From assembly GCA_000198515.1 (NCBI GenBank), contig FP929140.1:4190527-4254526 (forward strand): a stretch of 64,000 bases of DNA, given 5' to 3'. The notes beneath the pieces are model-generated. The model had not been told where the DNA came from. It worked only from the letters and a program-made list of their open reading frames with translations, and made no database searches. This document shows, one piece after another, positions 9,827 through 18,006 of the stretch. Both the position numbers and the translations under genes were made by a program. The stretch comes from a gamma proteobacterium HdN1 (GTDB lineage Bacteria; Pseudomonadota; Gammaproteobacteria; Pseudomonadales; Ketobacteraceae). The stretch's first letter is position 1; each line of letters starts with the position of its first letter.

Positions 9827-10684
9827 CTAATCCAAATTCTGAACAAGTGCAGGCGAGTATTGACTATAAACCCCATTAATATCAATGGTTGCGATCGAGA
9901 ATTCGTATTGCCCTGGGGCAAGGTTCTCTAAAACCCAGTCTGTAGTTTGAGCATCTTGGATGCGGATCTTGGTGTAATTCGTCGAGTGGTTCTTGCTGAT
10001 CCGTAACTCGTAACCGGCAACTTCGTACACAGGCAGGTAACTACCATCTTCGCGTGAATCGGGAATCAGCCACGAAAGTTGAACCTGATTGGTCACGACG
10101 GGGGTAGGTGTGGGCGCAGGAGTTACCTCGGTGTTCTGGCTGGCGCTTGTGTTCTGACTAGCGCCTGTGTTCTGGCTAGCGCCTGTGTTCTGGCTGGCGC
10201 TTGTGTTCTGGCTGGCGCTTGTGTTCTGGCTGGCGCTTGTGTTCTGGCTGGCGCTTGTGTTCTGGCTGGCGCTTGTGTTCTGGCTGGCGCTTGTGTTCTG
10301 GCTGGCGCTTGTGTTCTGGCTAGCGCCTGTGTTTTGGCTGGCGCTTGTGCTTTGGCTAGCGCCTGTGTTCTGGCTAGCGCCTGCGTTTGAATTGACGATA
10401 ACGTTCTGTGCAACTTGATCTTCAAATGGATTGCTGCTGACGGAGCCGCTACTTCCTTGAGTTTCCCCACCAGAACCACTTTGGACAAGCGTATTTCCGC
10501 TTGTATTTTGGTTTGTGGAAGGTTTTTGCACCTCGCTCGGCGAAGTTGATGGCGTAGAATTTGACGACGGCGTGTTGGTCTGCACATCCGTTGCACTTGA
10601 GTCGCTACCACCACCTCCGCCGCCACCACATGCAGTAAGGGAGACAATCGAGAGCACAAGCGCAATCTGATAGAGTTTTTTCAT
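9827..10684 (-). CDS. Repeat-rich lipoprotein with C-terminal fibronectin-III-like domain
   Basis: A 285-residue predicted lipoprotein. The start is ATG at 10684 (MKKLYQIAL); an upstream in-frame start at 10714 would spoil the signal peptide. Lipobox LTAC (Cys 19) is followed by seven glycines and a Ser/Thr/Pro/Gln-rich stretch. Residues about 101-184 are 14 tandem hexapeptides of the type SASQNT/GASQNT. The C-terminal 90 residues (QVQLSW, YEVAGYELRIS, LAPGQYEFSIATID) have the strand pattern of a fibronectin type III domain. It lies between prsR and prsT, which suggests a surface role linked to the PEP-CTERM/exopolysaccharide system. The low-complexity region looks like a flexible stalk. The function is not recognised. 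Confidence 0.75.
   Translation of the reverse strand: MKKLYQIALVLSIVSLTACGGGGGGGSDSSATDVQTNTPSSNSTPSTSPSEVQKPSTNQNTSGNTLVQSGSGGETQGSSGSVSSNPFEDQVAQNVIVNSNAGASQNTGASQSTSASQNTGASQNTSASQNTSASQNTSASQNTSASQNTSASQNTSASQNTSASQNTGASQNTGASQNTSASQNTEVTPAPTPTPVVTNQVQLSWLIPDSREDGSYLPVYEVAGYELRISKNHSTNYTKIRIQDAQTTDWVLENLAPGQYEFSIATIDINGVYSQYSPALVQNLD
10131..10382 (-). repeat. 18-bp in-frame tandem repeat, 14 copies
   Basis: Fourteen contiguous 18-bp units encode (S/G)ASQ(N/S)T in the lipoprotein. The central seven units are nearly identical at DNA level, and sequence divergence is greatest near the edges, as expected for an array that expands by slippage. Because the unit is a multiple of three, copy-number change would alter stalk length without a frameshift. 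Confidence 0.95.
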
Positions 10685-10860
10685 AACACACCCGGCAACT
10701 ACGTTAAACATCAAAGGCCTTGCAAGTAAAAGTAGAAGGCGATTTCGTGTTCGTCGTGCGGTCAGGTTGTTTTATGTTCAGCGTGTGATCGAAGTCAAAC
10801 CACTAGCGTCGACCATTTGGCATGAGAGAGTATGTTTGGTTGGCAACGATGCCGGATGGG

Positions 10861-12231
10861 TCAATCTTTTGGATTTTCTGGTTCTGTGAACTGAATCTCG
10901 TATTTTTTGATCAGATCGTAAAGTGTCGGCCTTGTGATGCCTAGCAGGCGTGCTGCATTTGATACGTTGCCATCCGCAACGGAAAGTGCTTTTCGGATGG
11001 CGGCCACTTCCGCATCTTGGCGAATCTGCCGCAAATTGATTGCAAGAGCGTCGCAGGTTGCAAGACCAATATCGGCAGCGCTAATTTGCTTTCCTTCTGC
11101 CATAATGACAGCGCGCTTAAGCTTATTCTCCATCTCGCGAACGTTTCCGGGCCATTCGTAATTTTCAATTGCGGCAACGGCATCAGGAGAAAATCCAAGA
11201 ATAGGGCGGTGCTGCTCTCCTGCATATTTTTTTAACAGGAAACGTGCCAGCAGGATTTTGTCGCCAGAACGCTCGCGTAGAGGCGGAAGGTTGATCACGA
11301 GCTCGCCGATGCGATAGTAAAGATCCTCGCGGAAGGTGCCGGCTGCAACCATTTTTTCAAGATCTTTATTCGTCGCGCAGATTACACGCACGTCTACGCT
11401 GATTTCTTCGCGTCCACCAAGGCGTTCAATGACGCGCTCCTGTAAAAAGCGCAGCAATTTTGCCTGCAGCGGAAGCGGCATATCGCCAATTTCATCCAAA
11501 AAGAGCGATCCGCCGTTGGCGGTTTCAACTTTGCCTAGCGTGCGTTTGGATGCGCCTGTGAAGGCGCCTTTCTCATAGCCGAAAAGCTCGCTCTCCATAA
11601 GATTTTCAGGAACGGCTGCACAATTGATCGCGACAAAACGCCCACTCGCGCGGGGGCTTAGATTATGAATTGCACGCGCAATCACCTCCTTTCCCGTCCC
11701 AGATTCACCCAGAATCAAGCAGGTTACAGCGGTAGGTGCCACCTTTTCTACAACACGGCAAACTCGCAGCATTTGCGGGTCGGATGCGATCACGCCAGAG
11801 AGCGGCGAATTATGACTGTCACTGAGCCTGCGGTTTTCGGTTTCAAGGTCATAGAGCTGGAATGCTCGCTGTACGATGAGATCCAGTGTGTTGGTTTCTA
11901 CGGGTTTTTGGTAAAAATCATAAGCTCCCAAAGCGATTGCGCGGAGAGCGTTTTCATAATCGTGGTAGCCCGTAACGACAATGATTTTAGTGGTTGGGGC
12001 AAGCGCAATGATTTCCTTGATGGTTCGAAATCCCTCTTCTACGCCCTCGTCATCGGGCGGCAAGCCGAGGTCTTGTAGGATGACGGCAGGTTGTTCCTTT
12101 CGGACAGCCGCGACGGCACTTGCACGATCTTCTGCGGTAATGACGTGGTATTGGTCAAAATGCCAAAGAAGCTGGCTTCGTAGCCCTCGATCGTCTTCGA
12201 CAATGAGCAGGGTGTTGTTTTTTTCAGCCAT
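10861..12231 (-). CDS. prsR: PrsR sigma54-dependent response regulator
   Basis: A 456-residue NtrC-class regulator. The receiver domain (about 1-125) has phospho-acceptor Asp 54 in ILQDLGLPP. The AAA+ sigma54-interaction domain (about 145-375) has Walker A GESGTGKE, the sigma54-contact loop GAFTGA and FLDEIGDMP. A Fis-type helix-turn-helix closes the protein (GNVSNAARLLGITRPTLYDL). The gene overlaps the end of prsK by 8 bp, so the two are translated together. This kinase-regulator pairing is the one associated with XrtA/PEP-CTERM loci, where PrsR is expected to drive sigma54 promoters of exported-protein genes. I found no convincing -24/-12 element in the intergenic gaps of this window. Confidence 0.92.
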   Translation of the reverse strand: MAEKNNTLLIVEDDRGLRSQLLWHFDQYHVITAEDRASAVAAVRKEQPAVILQDLGLPPDDEGVEEGFRTIKEIIALAPTTKIIVVTGYHDYENALRAIALGAYDFYQKPVETNTLDLIVQRAFQLYDLETENRRLSDSHNSPLSGVIASDPQMLRVCRVVEKVAPTAVTCLILGESGTGKEVIARAIHNLSPRASGRFVAINCAAVPENLMESELFGYEKGAFTGASKRTLGKVETANGGSLFLDEIGDMPLPLQAKLLRFLQERVIERLGGREEISVDVRVICATNKDLEKMVAAGTFREDLYYRIGELVINLPPLRERSGDKILLARFLLKKYAGEQHRPILGFSPDAVAAIENYEWPGNVREMENKLKRAVIMAEGKQISAADIGLATCDALAINLRQIRQDAEVAAIRKALSVADGNVSNAARLLGITRPTLYDLIKKYEIQFTEPENPKD

Positions 12232-14455
12232 GGTTTCCCGGTAAGCGCTCAGATGTGGCAGGAGTGGTGATTGTTTGCCTTGCTCTGGGTTCGACGTTGC
12301 TGCTGCCCGCAGGCGCTTCCGCTACGAGGGGAAGTTCGTTGGAAAGCGGGATAATAATCTTAAAAGCCGTGCCTACACGCGGGGTGCTTTGCACGGTAAT
12401 GTCGCCACCCAAGCTGCGAATAAACTCTCGGGTCTGAAACGCGCCGATTCCCATGCCTTTGCCAGACTTGGTGGTATCAAATGGTCTGAATAAACGGTTT
12501 TTAATAAAATCAGCGTCCATACCCTCACCGTTATCTTCTACAAGAATAATGGCATCTTGCCCTTTCTGAGAGAGTGTAACATCAACAAAGCCATCTTGGC
12601 TGGTAGCTTCCTGCGCATTTTTAATGATGTGAATAATCACCATTTCAAGGTGTTCTTGATCTGTTGTAACCATCAGCTGCTGATCTACGATGCGAAGCGA
12701 CGGACGTGGTGCCTTGCCCTGACATTTTTGGGTGGCGTCTAACAGAATCTTTTGGATATTAAAAGTCGAGTTGGCTGCAGGCTGGCTTTGTTGCAACTTT
12801 TTAAGCAACTTGCTCATACGTTGTACGGAATTGTCGATCGTGGTAATTGCATCCTCGATGAAAGCCGGGTTCATCTTGTGCTTACCTGCGTTTTCGACCA
12901 CCAGAGCCTGTTGAGCAATCAGATTTTTTAGGTCATGCATGATGAATGCTGTGAGTTTGTTATAAGCCTCAAACTGTTTTGACTGGCTCAGCAACTCGGC
13001 AGCTTCGTGGCGCGCCAGATAACTTGCAACTTGGCTTCCTACCGTTTTTAAAAGATCAAGGTCTTCCCACGAAAGACGTTCTCTGTGTGTCGGCGGCAGG
13101 AGCAGGATGAAACCATAAAGCTTCTTGTCGATGCGAAGCGGAACGATCGCCCAGAGTTTTGGAAAGCGAGTCATCCATTGGGGGAGCGCACGATTGTAGT
13201 TTGCTTGGTCGTCATCGGCCGTCGCGGAAGGCACAAACACCCAATCTTTTTCCGTCATAATTCGGCAAAATTCGCTTGTTTCTGGCTCCTCTAGCGCGTC
13301 ACTGGGAATATTCATCTGTTCAGAGGCGACGGGCACGAATTTTCCATAATTGTTGTTGAGCCAGAGGCAGCCGCCGTGGCTTTTGAATATCTCATTGACC
13401 ACACTTAGCGCGCGCCTCGAAAGATCATCATCGCTTGGCTCGGAAAGCCTGCTGATCAGGCGGAGCCATTCTGCCCGATAGTCGTACTTGTGGTGAAAAA
13501 AATGCTTATCTACCAAAACGGCAAGGCTCGTTCGGATCGATTCGGAAACGAAGGCCGTGGCAACCATGATCAGCGAAGCGAACGTAAGAACTGCTTGCAG
13601 AACCGTTCCCCATTCTCCACCAAAACTTTTTACGTAGTAGCCGCCTAATGCCATCATCGCAAGAAACACACCAGCAGCCGTTAGACTAGTGGTATAGAAC
13701 ACAATGGGCCGAGAGATCGAAAGGTTCGCCTGTCTGCCATCTTGATCCGCTGTGGTCAGCAGCCCAACGCTCAATACTGCATTGCTTAACCCGTATGTGA
13801 AGCCCCGTGCGCTCCACAGAGAAGCGCTAATGTGTTGCTGCAAGAGCGTAATTGAGAACAGATAAAGATCGAAAATCAGGAAGGCGCCAACACATACCGA
13901 CAAGATTTTTCCAGTGCGTGCAGTGGGCGCGTTTCGAAAAAGCTGCTCAACTCCGACCAAGCATAAGATTGTCATGAGTAGGCTATTCCAGATGAGGGGA
14001 ATACCACCGTGTTCACTTAGCAAAAGCTCGCCATTTTCGCTTGTCTCGGCAAGGCTTGTCCCAGCAAGGGTTGCGCTATCTCCCCAACCGTTCTGTGTGG
14101 ACAAAATCGTGTACAGGTTATAAAGAAAGAGCCCCGTCCAGGTCAGGAATAACGTGCGGCGTAAGCGCAGTGGCAAGCGCTTTCCCGAGAACCTCCGCAT
14201 GGTTGCCAGCAGACAATAGAACCAAGCACTATAACGCGCAGACTCAAGTATGAGAATTTCTAGTGGGCTGAGTGCGTAATTCCAGCCTGCGAACATGTAT
14301 ACGGTGCACCACACCGTACCCAGCAGGCTCGCCATTAAAAAAGGGGGCGAAATCTGGCGTCGCTTAAAAAGAACCAAACCTACAAGAAAAGTGCAGAGGC
14401 TTAGAGTTGCGCCTCCCGCAAAGCTTATGAACGTGAGTTGGTCAACAGGCAGCAT
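12224..14455 (-). CDS. prsK: PrsK membrane histidine kinase
   Basis: A 743-residue sensor kinase. The first ~290 residues hold about eight hydrophobic segments, a GAF-like domain follows (about 330-480), and then the kinase core. The phospho-accepting His lies in FIMHDLKNLI near residue 505. The ATPase domain shows VEDNGEGMD (N and G1 boxes) and a GMGIGAF G2 box. This architecture and the FxMHDLKN motif are characteristic of PrsK of the XrtA/PEP-CTERM system. Its stop overlaps prsR by 8 bp. ATG at 14455 is used. The signal sensed is unknown. Confidence 0.9.
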   Translation of the reverse strand: MLPVDQLTFISFAGGATLSLCTFLVGLVLFKRRQISPPFLMASLLGTVWCTVYMFAGWNYALSPLEILILESARYSAWFYCLLATMRRFSGKRLPLRLRRTLFLTWTGLFLYNLYTILSTQNGWGDSATLAGTSLAETSENGELLLSEHGGIPLIWNSLLMTILCLVGVEQLFRNAPTARTGKILSVCVGAFLIFDLYLFSITLLQQHISASLWSARGFTYGLSNAVLSVGLLTTADQDGRQANLSISRPIVFYTTSLTAAGVFLAMMALGGYYVKSFGGEWGTVLQAVLTFASLIMVATAFVSESIRTSLAVLVDKHFFHHKYDYRAEWLRLISRLSEPSDDDLSRRALSVVNEIFKSHGGCLWLNNNYGKFVPVASEQMNIPSDALEEPETSEFCRIMTEKDWVFVPSATADDDQANYNRALPQWMTRFPKLWAIVPLRIDKKLYGFILLLPPTHRERLSWEDLDLLKTVGSQVASYLARHEAAELLSQSKQFEAYNKLTAFIMHDLKNLIAQQALVVENAGKHKMNPAFIEDAITTIDNSVQRMSKLLKKLQQSQPAANSTFNIQKILLDATQKCQGKAPRPSLRIVDQQLMVTTDQEHLEMVIIHIIKNAQEATSQDGFVDVTLSQKGQDAIILVEDNGEGMDADFIKNRLFRPFDTTKSGKGMGIGAFQTREFIRSLGGDITVQSTPRVGTAFKIIIPLSNELPLVAEAPAGSSNVEPRARQTITTPATSERLPGNHG

Positions 14456-14541
14456 TTCTATCCAGATCGGTGCAATAAAGCAGACGAGAGCGCTGGCCCC
14501 AAACGACGAAGTTCCGCCGCGTGACCGCTAGGACGACAGCG

Positions 14542-16839
14542 CTAGGAGACTTGAAGCTTAGGTGGTGCGAGTTTCTTAAGGCTATTGGCAATGTTATCCA
14601 TCGCTCTATCAAATAATAGACCGGATTCCAGAAGGTGCGCTTCGCCGAGCTGGATATCGTGGGCAAATTGCTGTTTACTCCTTTCCATTGCTTTGAAACC
14701 AAACCGGTTTACGAAAACCAAGTGTTCGTTTGCGTCGATCCGCGCCGCAAGCTTGCAGCGGCTGACCCGCCCCCCATCGCGCGGCGTGTAAGCTACCCAG
14801 CTGCCCACTTTAAGGCGTTCCACTTTTTGCAAATATTCAAAGGCGACGACCTGTTGCTGTGCTTGCTGACGCTCCAGTGCGGTCATCTCTTTCCAGGATT
14901 TACCCCCTGCGTCGCTCTGTCCGAGCTCGGCGAGGTGCTGCGCAGAGATGCCTTGCTCACCAACCTGTTGGTTACCCTGCAACAGCTGCTCAAGCAGCGC
15001 ATTGAGCGAAGTGAGCTTCGTGGAAGCGCTCTCTTTGGGAAGTTGAAGTTGCTGATAACCTTGGTTTGCACGATCCAGCAGCAAAGGGAGTAGTCGGGCT
15101 TTGCGGGCCTGCGATTTTCCATCATCGTGGCGGTTACAATACCAGCACAGGTCGTCGATGAATTGCACGGCCTCTACCCACTCAATGCACTCCGTTCCAT
15201 ATTTAAGGAGGTTATGAATTAACAGACGCTGCCAATCAGTAACAAGGAGATCCCAAATGGGCGCTGGCAATACTGCTTTTTCTATGCGGGTAAACAATAT
15301 CTGCTGAACTTGTTCACGCGCTTGATCCACCTTGGCTTTGCCGACGGCCGCTTCACTCGTTCTCTTCTCGATTAGTTGCGAGCGCTTTTGCTCGGCATTG
15401 GTGAATTCCAATAGCGCTTGGTAACACTCCTCAAAAAGCCCTATGTCACCTCTAAAGCCTGCCAATATGCGGTGAACGAGGCGTTCAATCGTGCCGAACA
15501 AACTGTCCTGTGTAGTTTTGTCGCTTTCGTCCCATCCGATGGACACCTTTGCAATTTCGTTGATAAAACGCCGCACAGGGTGGTTCTGGCTGCTAAAAAA
15601 GCTGCGATCCGCCAGCGTGACCTTCAGTACAGGAATTTGCAAGCGAGCAACCAAAGCCTGAATTGGCACAGGCATATTGTTGTCATCCAACACATAGTCG
15701 AAGAACATCGCAACAAGGTTGATGATGTCTTCGTCTGCCTCTTCGAGGCTGCGTGGTGCGCTAGGGCTGCCTAGCGCCACCAGCCCATTATAGACAAGCT
15801 CACGCAAGTCAAGGGCTAGCGCATCATCCGAAGCCTGATCTAGTTGTTGATTCAGGTAATGCTGTAAATCGCCGGCAGGCAGCGCTGGGCCACGGGGCTG
15901 ATTTGCATAGCGATTACGGATATCGCGCGGCAGCTGCCCAATGCTGCGCACAGCGTGCATCAAGTTCGCCACAACCTCGTAGGTCTTCTGAGGGCCCGTA
16001 TTGCTGGATGTCTCCATAGACATGTTGTTCGCATTAGACATGTCGTTCGCACCCCCGATTCTCTCGTTCAGATCGGTATTCGGTGGATGCTGGCGCTGGC
16101 GATGGGGGGTGTTTCCGCCTTGAGAGTTATTGATAATGCTGGAGCGAATTTTGGGAAGCACACCAGATGCAATCAACAGTTCGTTGGCAAGGTGGTACAT
16201 CTGGCCAAACTCTCTAACGACTACGCGGTCAAATTGCTTAAGCAGGATGATGCGAGCGGTAAAGTCAACGTCCAAGACCTTTAGGCTGCGACTAAACGCT
16301 GTGCAAAGCTGGGCAGGATCGAGCGGATTGTTGGATTCGTTGATTTTCGCAGAGTGCAGAAGGTAGTCGAACCGGCAATTGAGCGCGTAGAGTTCTTCTT
16401 GCCAAGTGGCACGAACCTTTCCAACGATCCCAGATACGGCTACGTTTTGCTCCATTTCGTCATTTGCAACAAGGTTTAGCGACTCGAACGGGTTCTTGGG
16501 TTCGTCTACGATCGACTTTGGCTTACTGATGTCTCGGTAAAGGGATTCGTATTCGCGCTTGAACTGGGATATCACATCGGGTTTACGCATGCGGATTTCG
16601 CGCATGGTGTCAAAGTAGAGGTTCTGTTCCTTGTTGCTGGCCGCCTTCTTGGCCAATTCAAAAAACAGATCGTCGCAGGTACCAAAGAATGTATTGATGT
16701 GGTTGACCAAAATACCAAGGATGCTTTCCTTGATCTGGCGCAGCGCCGGCGGTAAGGCATACATTACGTTGCCTGCTTCTGAGGCACCATTGGTCGTGGT
16801 GTCGCTGCTGAATTTCGCTTTGTTCTGATCCCACGTCAT
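14542..16839 (-). CDS. DUF1631 family protein
   Basis: A large cytoplasmic protein, 765 residues from ATG at 16839 (MTWDQNKAKF). The frame stays open to a TTG at 17016, but that would crowd the meaB stop and adds an unlike N-terminus, so I prefer 16839. It carries the DUF1631 N-terminal block, the NHPVRRFINEIAK block, and a C-terminal GSWV...FVNRFG element that looks like a small PilZ-like barrel. All three blocks align by eye with the middle of the c-di-GMP protein at 1194. Here the GGDEF and EAL domains are missing. A c-di-GMP-linked role is an inference from that paralogy. It follows meaB on the same strand, probably as a separate unit. Confidence 0.8.
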   Translation of the reverse strand: MTWDQNKAKFSSDTTTNGASEAGNVMYALPPALRQIKESILGILVNHINTFFGTCDDLFFELAKKAASNKEQNLYFDTMREIRMRKPDVISQFKREYESLYRDISKPKSIVDEPKNPFESLNLVANDEMEQNVAVSGIVGKVRATWQEELYALNCRFDYLLHSAKINESNNPLDPAQLCTAFSRSLKVLDVDFTARIILLKQFDRVVVREFGQMYHLANELLIASGVLPKIRSSIINNSQGGNTPHRQRQHPPNTDLNERIGGANDMSNANNMSMETSSNTGPQKTYEVVANLMHAVRSIGQLPRDIRNRYANQPRGPALPAGDLQHYLNQQLDQASDDALALDLRELVYNGLVALGSPSAPRSLEEADEDIINLVAMFFDYVLDDNNMPVPIQALVARLQIPVLKVTLADRSFFSSQNHPVRRFINEIAKVSIGWDESDKTTQDSLFGTIERLVHRILAGFRGDIGLFEECYQALLEFTNAEQKRSQLIEKRTSEAAVGKAKVDQAREQVQQILFTRIEKAVLPAPIWDLLVTDWQRLLIHNLLKYGTECIEWVEAVQFIDDLCWYCNRHDDGKSQARKARLLPLLLDRANQGYQQLQLPKESASTKLTSLNALLEQLLQGNQQVGEQGISAQHLAELGQSDAGGKSWKEMTALERQQAQQQVVAFEYLQKVERLKVGSWVAYTPRDGGRVSRCKLAARIDANEHLVFVNRFGFKAMERSKQQFAHDIQLGEAHLLESGLLFDRAMDNIANSLKKLAPPKLQVS

Positions 16840-17020
16840 ACGGCAGATTCCATTTCCCGTTAGGAGCTGTAGGTTATTATTTGTTTCCTCATTATGGAGG
16901 TTTCGCGGCGGCTGTTCAATCGGGACGTGGTTCTCATTTTGTGCATAAATATGAGTTTGAGATGGCTTGGTTCGCCAGAGAGTTTGCAGAAACCGTGTCT
17001 TAGCAAAAAAAAGCAAGCCT

Positions 17021-18004
17021 TTACGCGTGCTGCGTTGGGATAAGCGCGTTAACGATGTCCAATGCTGCGAGTAGCGGTGTGATCTGACTGCTGATTACCT
17101 GTGATTCCATGCGCTCCGCAACGCTACGTGCTTTTGGGTGATGCTGTAGGCGCAGTTGAATTAGCTCGTGAACCAGTTTCCACATCCAATCTTTGTTCTG
17201 GCGGGCGCGGCGCTGTTCCAATTCGCCTGCTTTCTGCATGGTGGCGTGAAATTCGTCGATCATCTGCCAAATATCAGCAATGCCGGTATTTTCTAGCGCG
17301 GAGCAGGTGAGTACGCGAGGCGTCCAGAGGGGGCGATGCTGCATGAGCTTCATGGCGTTGGAGTATTGGCGGCGCGCAATGCCCGCTGACGTTGCATAAA
17401 CGCCGTCGGCTTTGTTCACTACGATCGCATCGGCAAGTTCGAGTATGCCTTTTTTGATGCCCTGCAGCTCGTCGCCCGCGTTTGGCAGCATGAGTACCAG
17501 AAAGAAATCCACCATTCCTGCAACTTCGTATTCCGACTGGCCAACGCCAACCGTCTCCACCAAGATTACGTCGTGGCCGGCGGCTTCGCAGAGCAGCATG
17601 GTTTCGCGGGTTTTCTCGGCAACGCCGCCAAGAGATCCGTAGGATGGGGAAGGGCGGATAAAGGCACGCTCGCTTTGGCTCAAGCGCTCCATACGGGTTT
17701 TGTCGCCGAGGATACTGCCGCCGGTAATGGGGGAGCTAGGATCGACTGCAAGCACGGCGACTTTTTTACCAAGTTCCACCAAATGGCAGCCAAAAGCTTC
17801 AACAAAGCTCGATTTGCCAACGCCGGGCACGCCTGTGATGCCGATACGAATGCTGCGCCCGGTTTGAGGTAAGATTTGCGCCAATAACTGCTGTGCGAGC
17901 TGTCGGTGCGCGTCCAAGCGGCTTTCGATCAGCGTAATTGCTTTGGCAAGCGGGCGCCTAGCGCCCGCAAGCAAGCCGTCTACGTCGAAGGTGGCGAGCG
18001 ACAT
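17021..18004 (-). CDS. meaB: Methylmalonyl-CoA mutase-associated GTPase MeaB
   Basis: A 327-residue G3E-type P-loop GTPase (ArgK/MeaB family). Walker A GVPGVGKSS is at about 58-66, the base-recognition motif NKADG near 200, and the family-typical TVGVGQSE sits in the switch region. MeaB binds the B12-dependent mutase, gates loading of adenosylcobalamin and protects the enzyme from inactivation. The start ATG at 18004 lies 2 bp after the scpA stop, so the two form a translationally coupled operon that fixes the function. Older annotations call this family LAO/AO transport ATPase, which the context argues against. Confidence 0.93.
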   Translation of the reverse strand: MSLATFDVDGLLAGARRPLAKAITLIESRLDAHRQLAQQLLAQILPQTGRSIRIGITGVPGVGKSSFVEAFGCHLVELGKKVAVLAVDPSSPITGGSILGDKTRMERLSQSERAFIRPSPSYGSLGGVAEKTRETMLLCEAAGHDVILVETVGVGQSEYEVAGMVDFFLVLMLPNAGDELQGIKKGILELADAIVVNKADGVYATSAGIARRQYSNAMKLMQHRPLWTPRVLTCSALENTGIADIWQMIDEFHATMQKAGELEQRRARQNKDWMWKLVHELIQLRLQHHPKARSVAERMESQVISSQITPLLAALDIVNALIPTQHA

Positions 18005-18006
18005 GA

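Noticed and set aside
10131-10382. CRISPR-like array of short repeats
   Set aside because: The units are contiguous 18-mers with no unique spacers and lie in frame in a coding gene.
10079-10665. Long open frames on both strands across the lipoprotein repeat
   Set aside because: An 18-bp repeat free of stops keeps several frames open; the translations are hexapeptide monotony with no domain outside the real lipoprotein.
16840-17016. N-terminal extension of the DUF1631 gene from TTG at 17016
   Set aside because: Unusual start, low-complexity residues, and only a few bases from the meaB stop.
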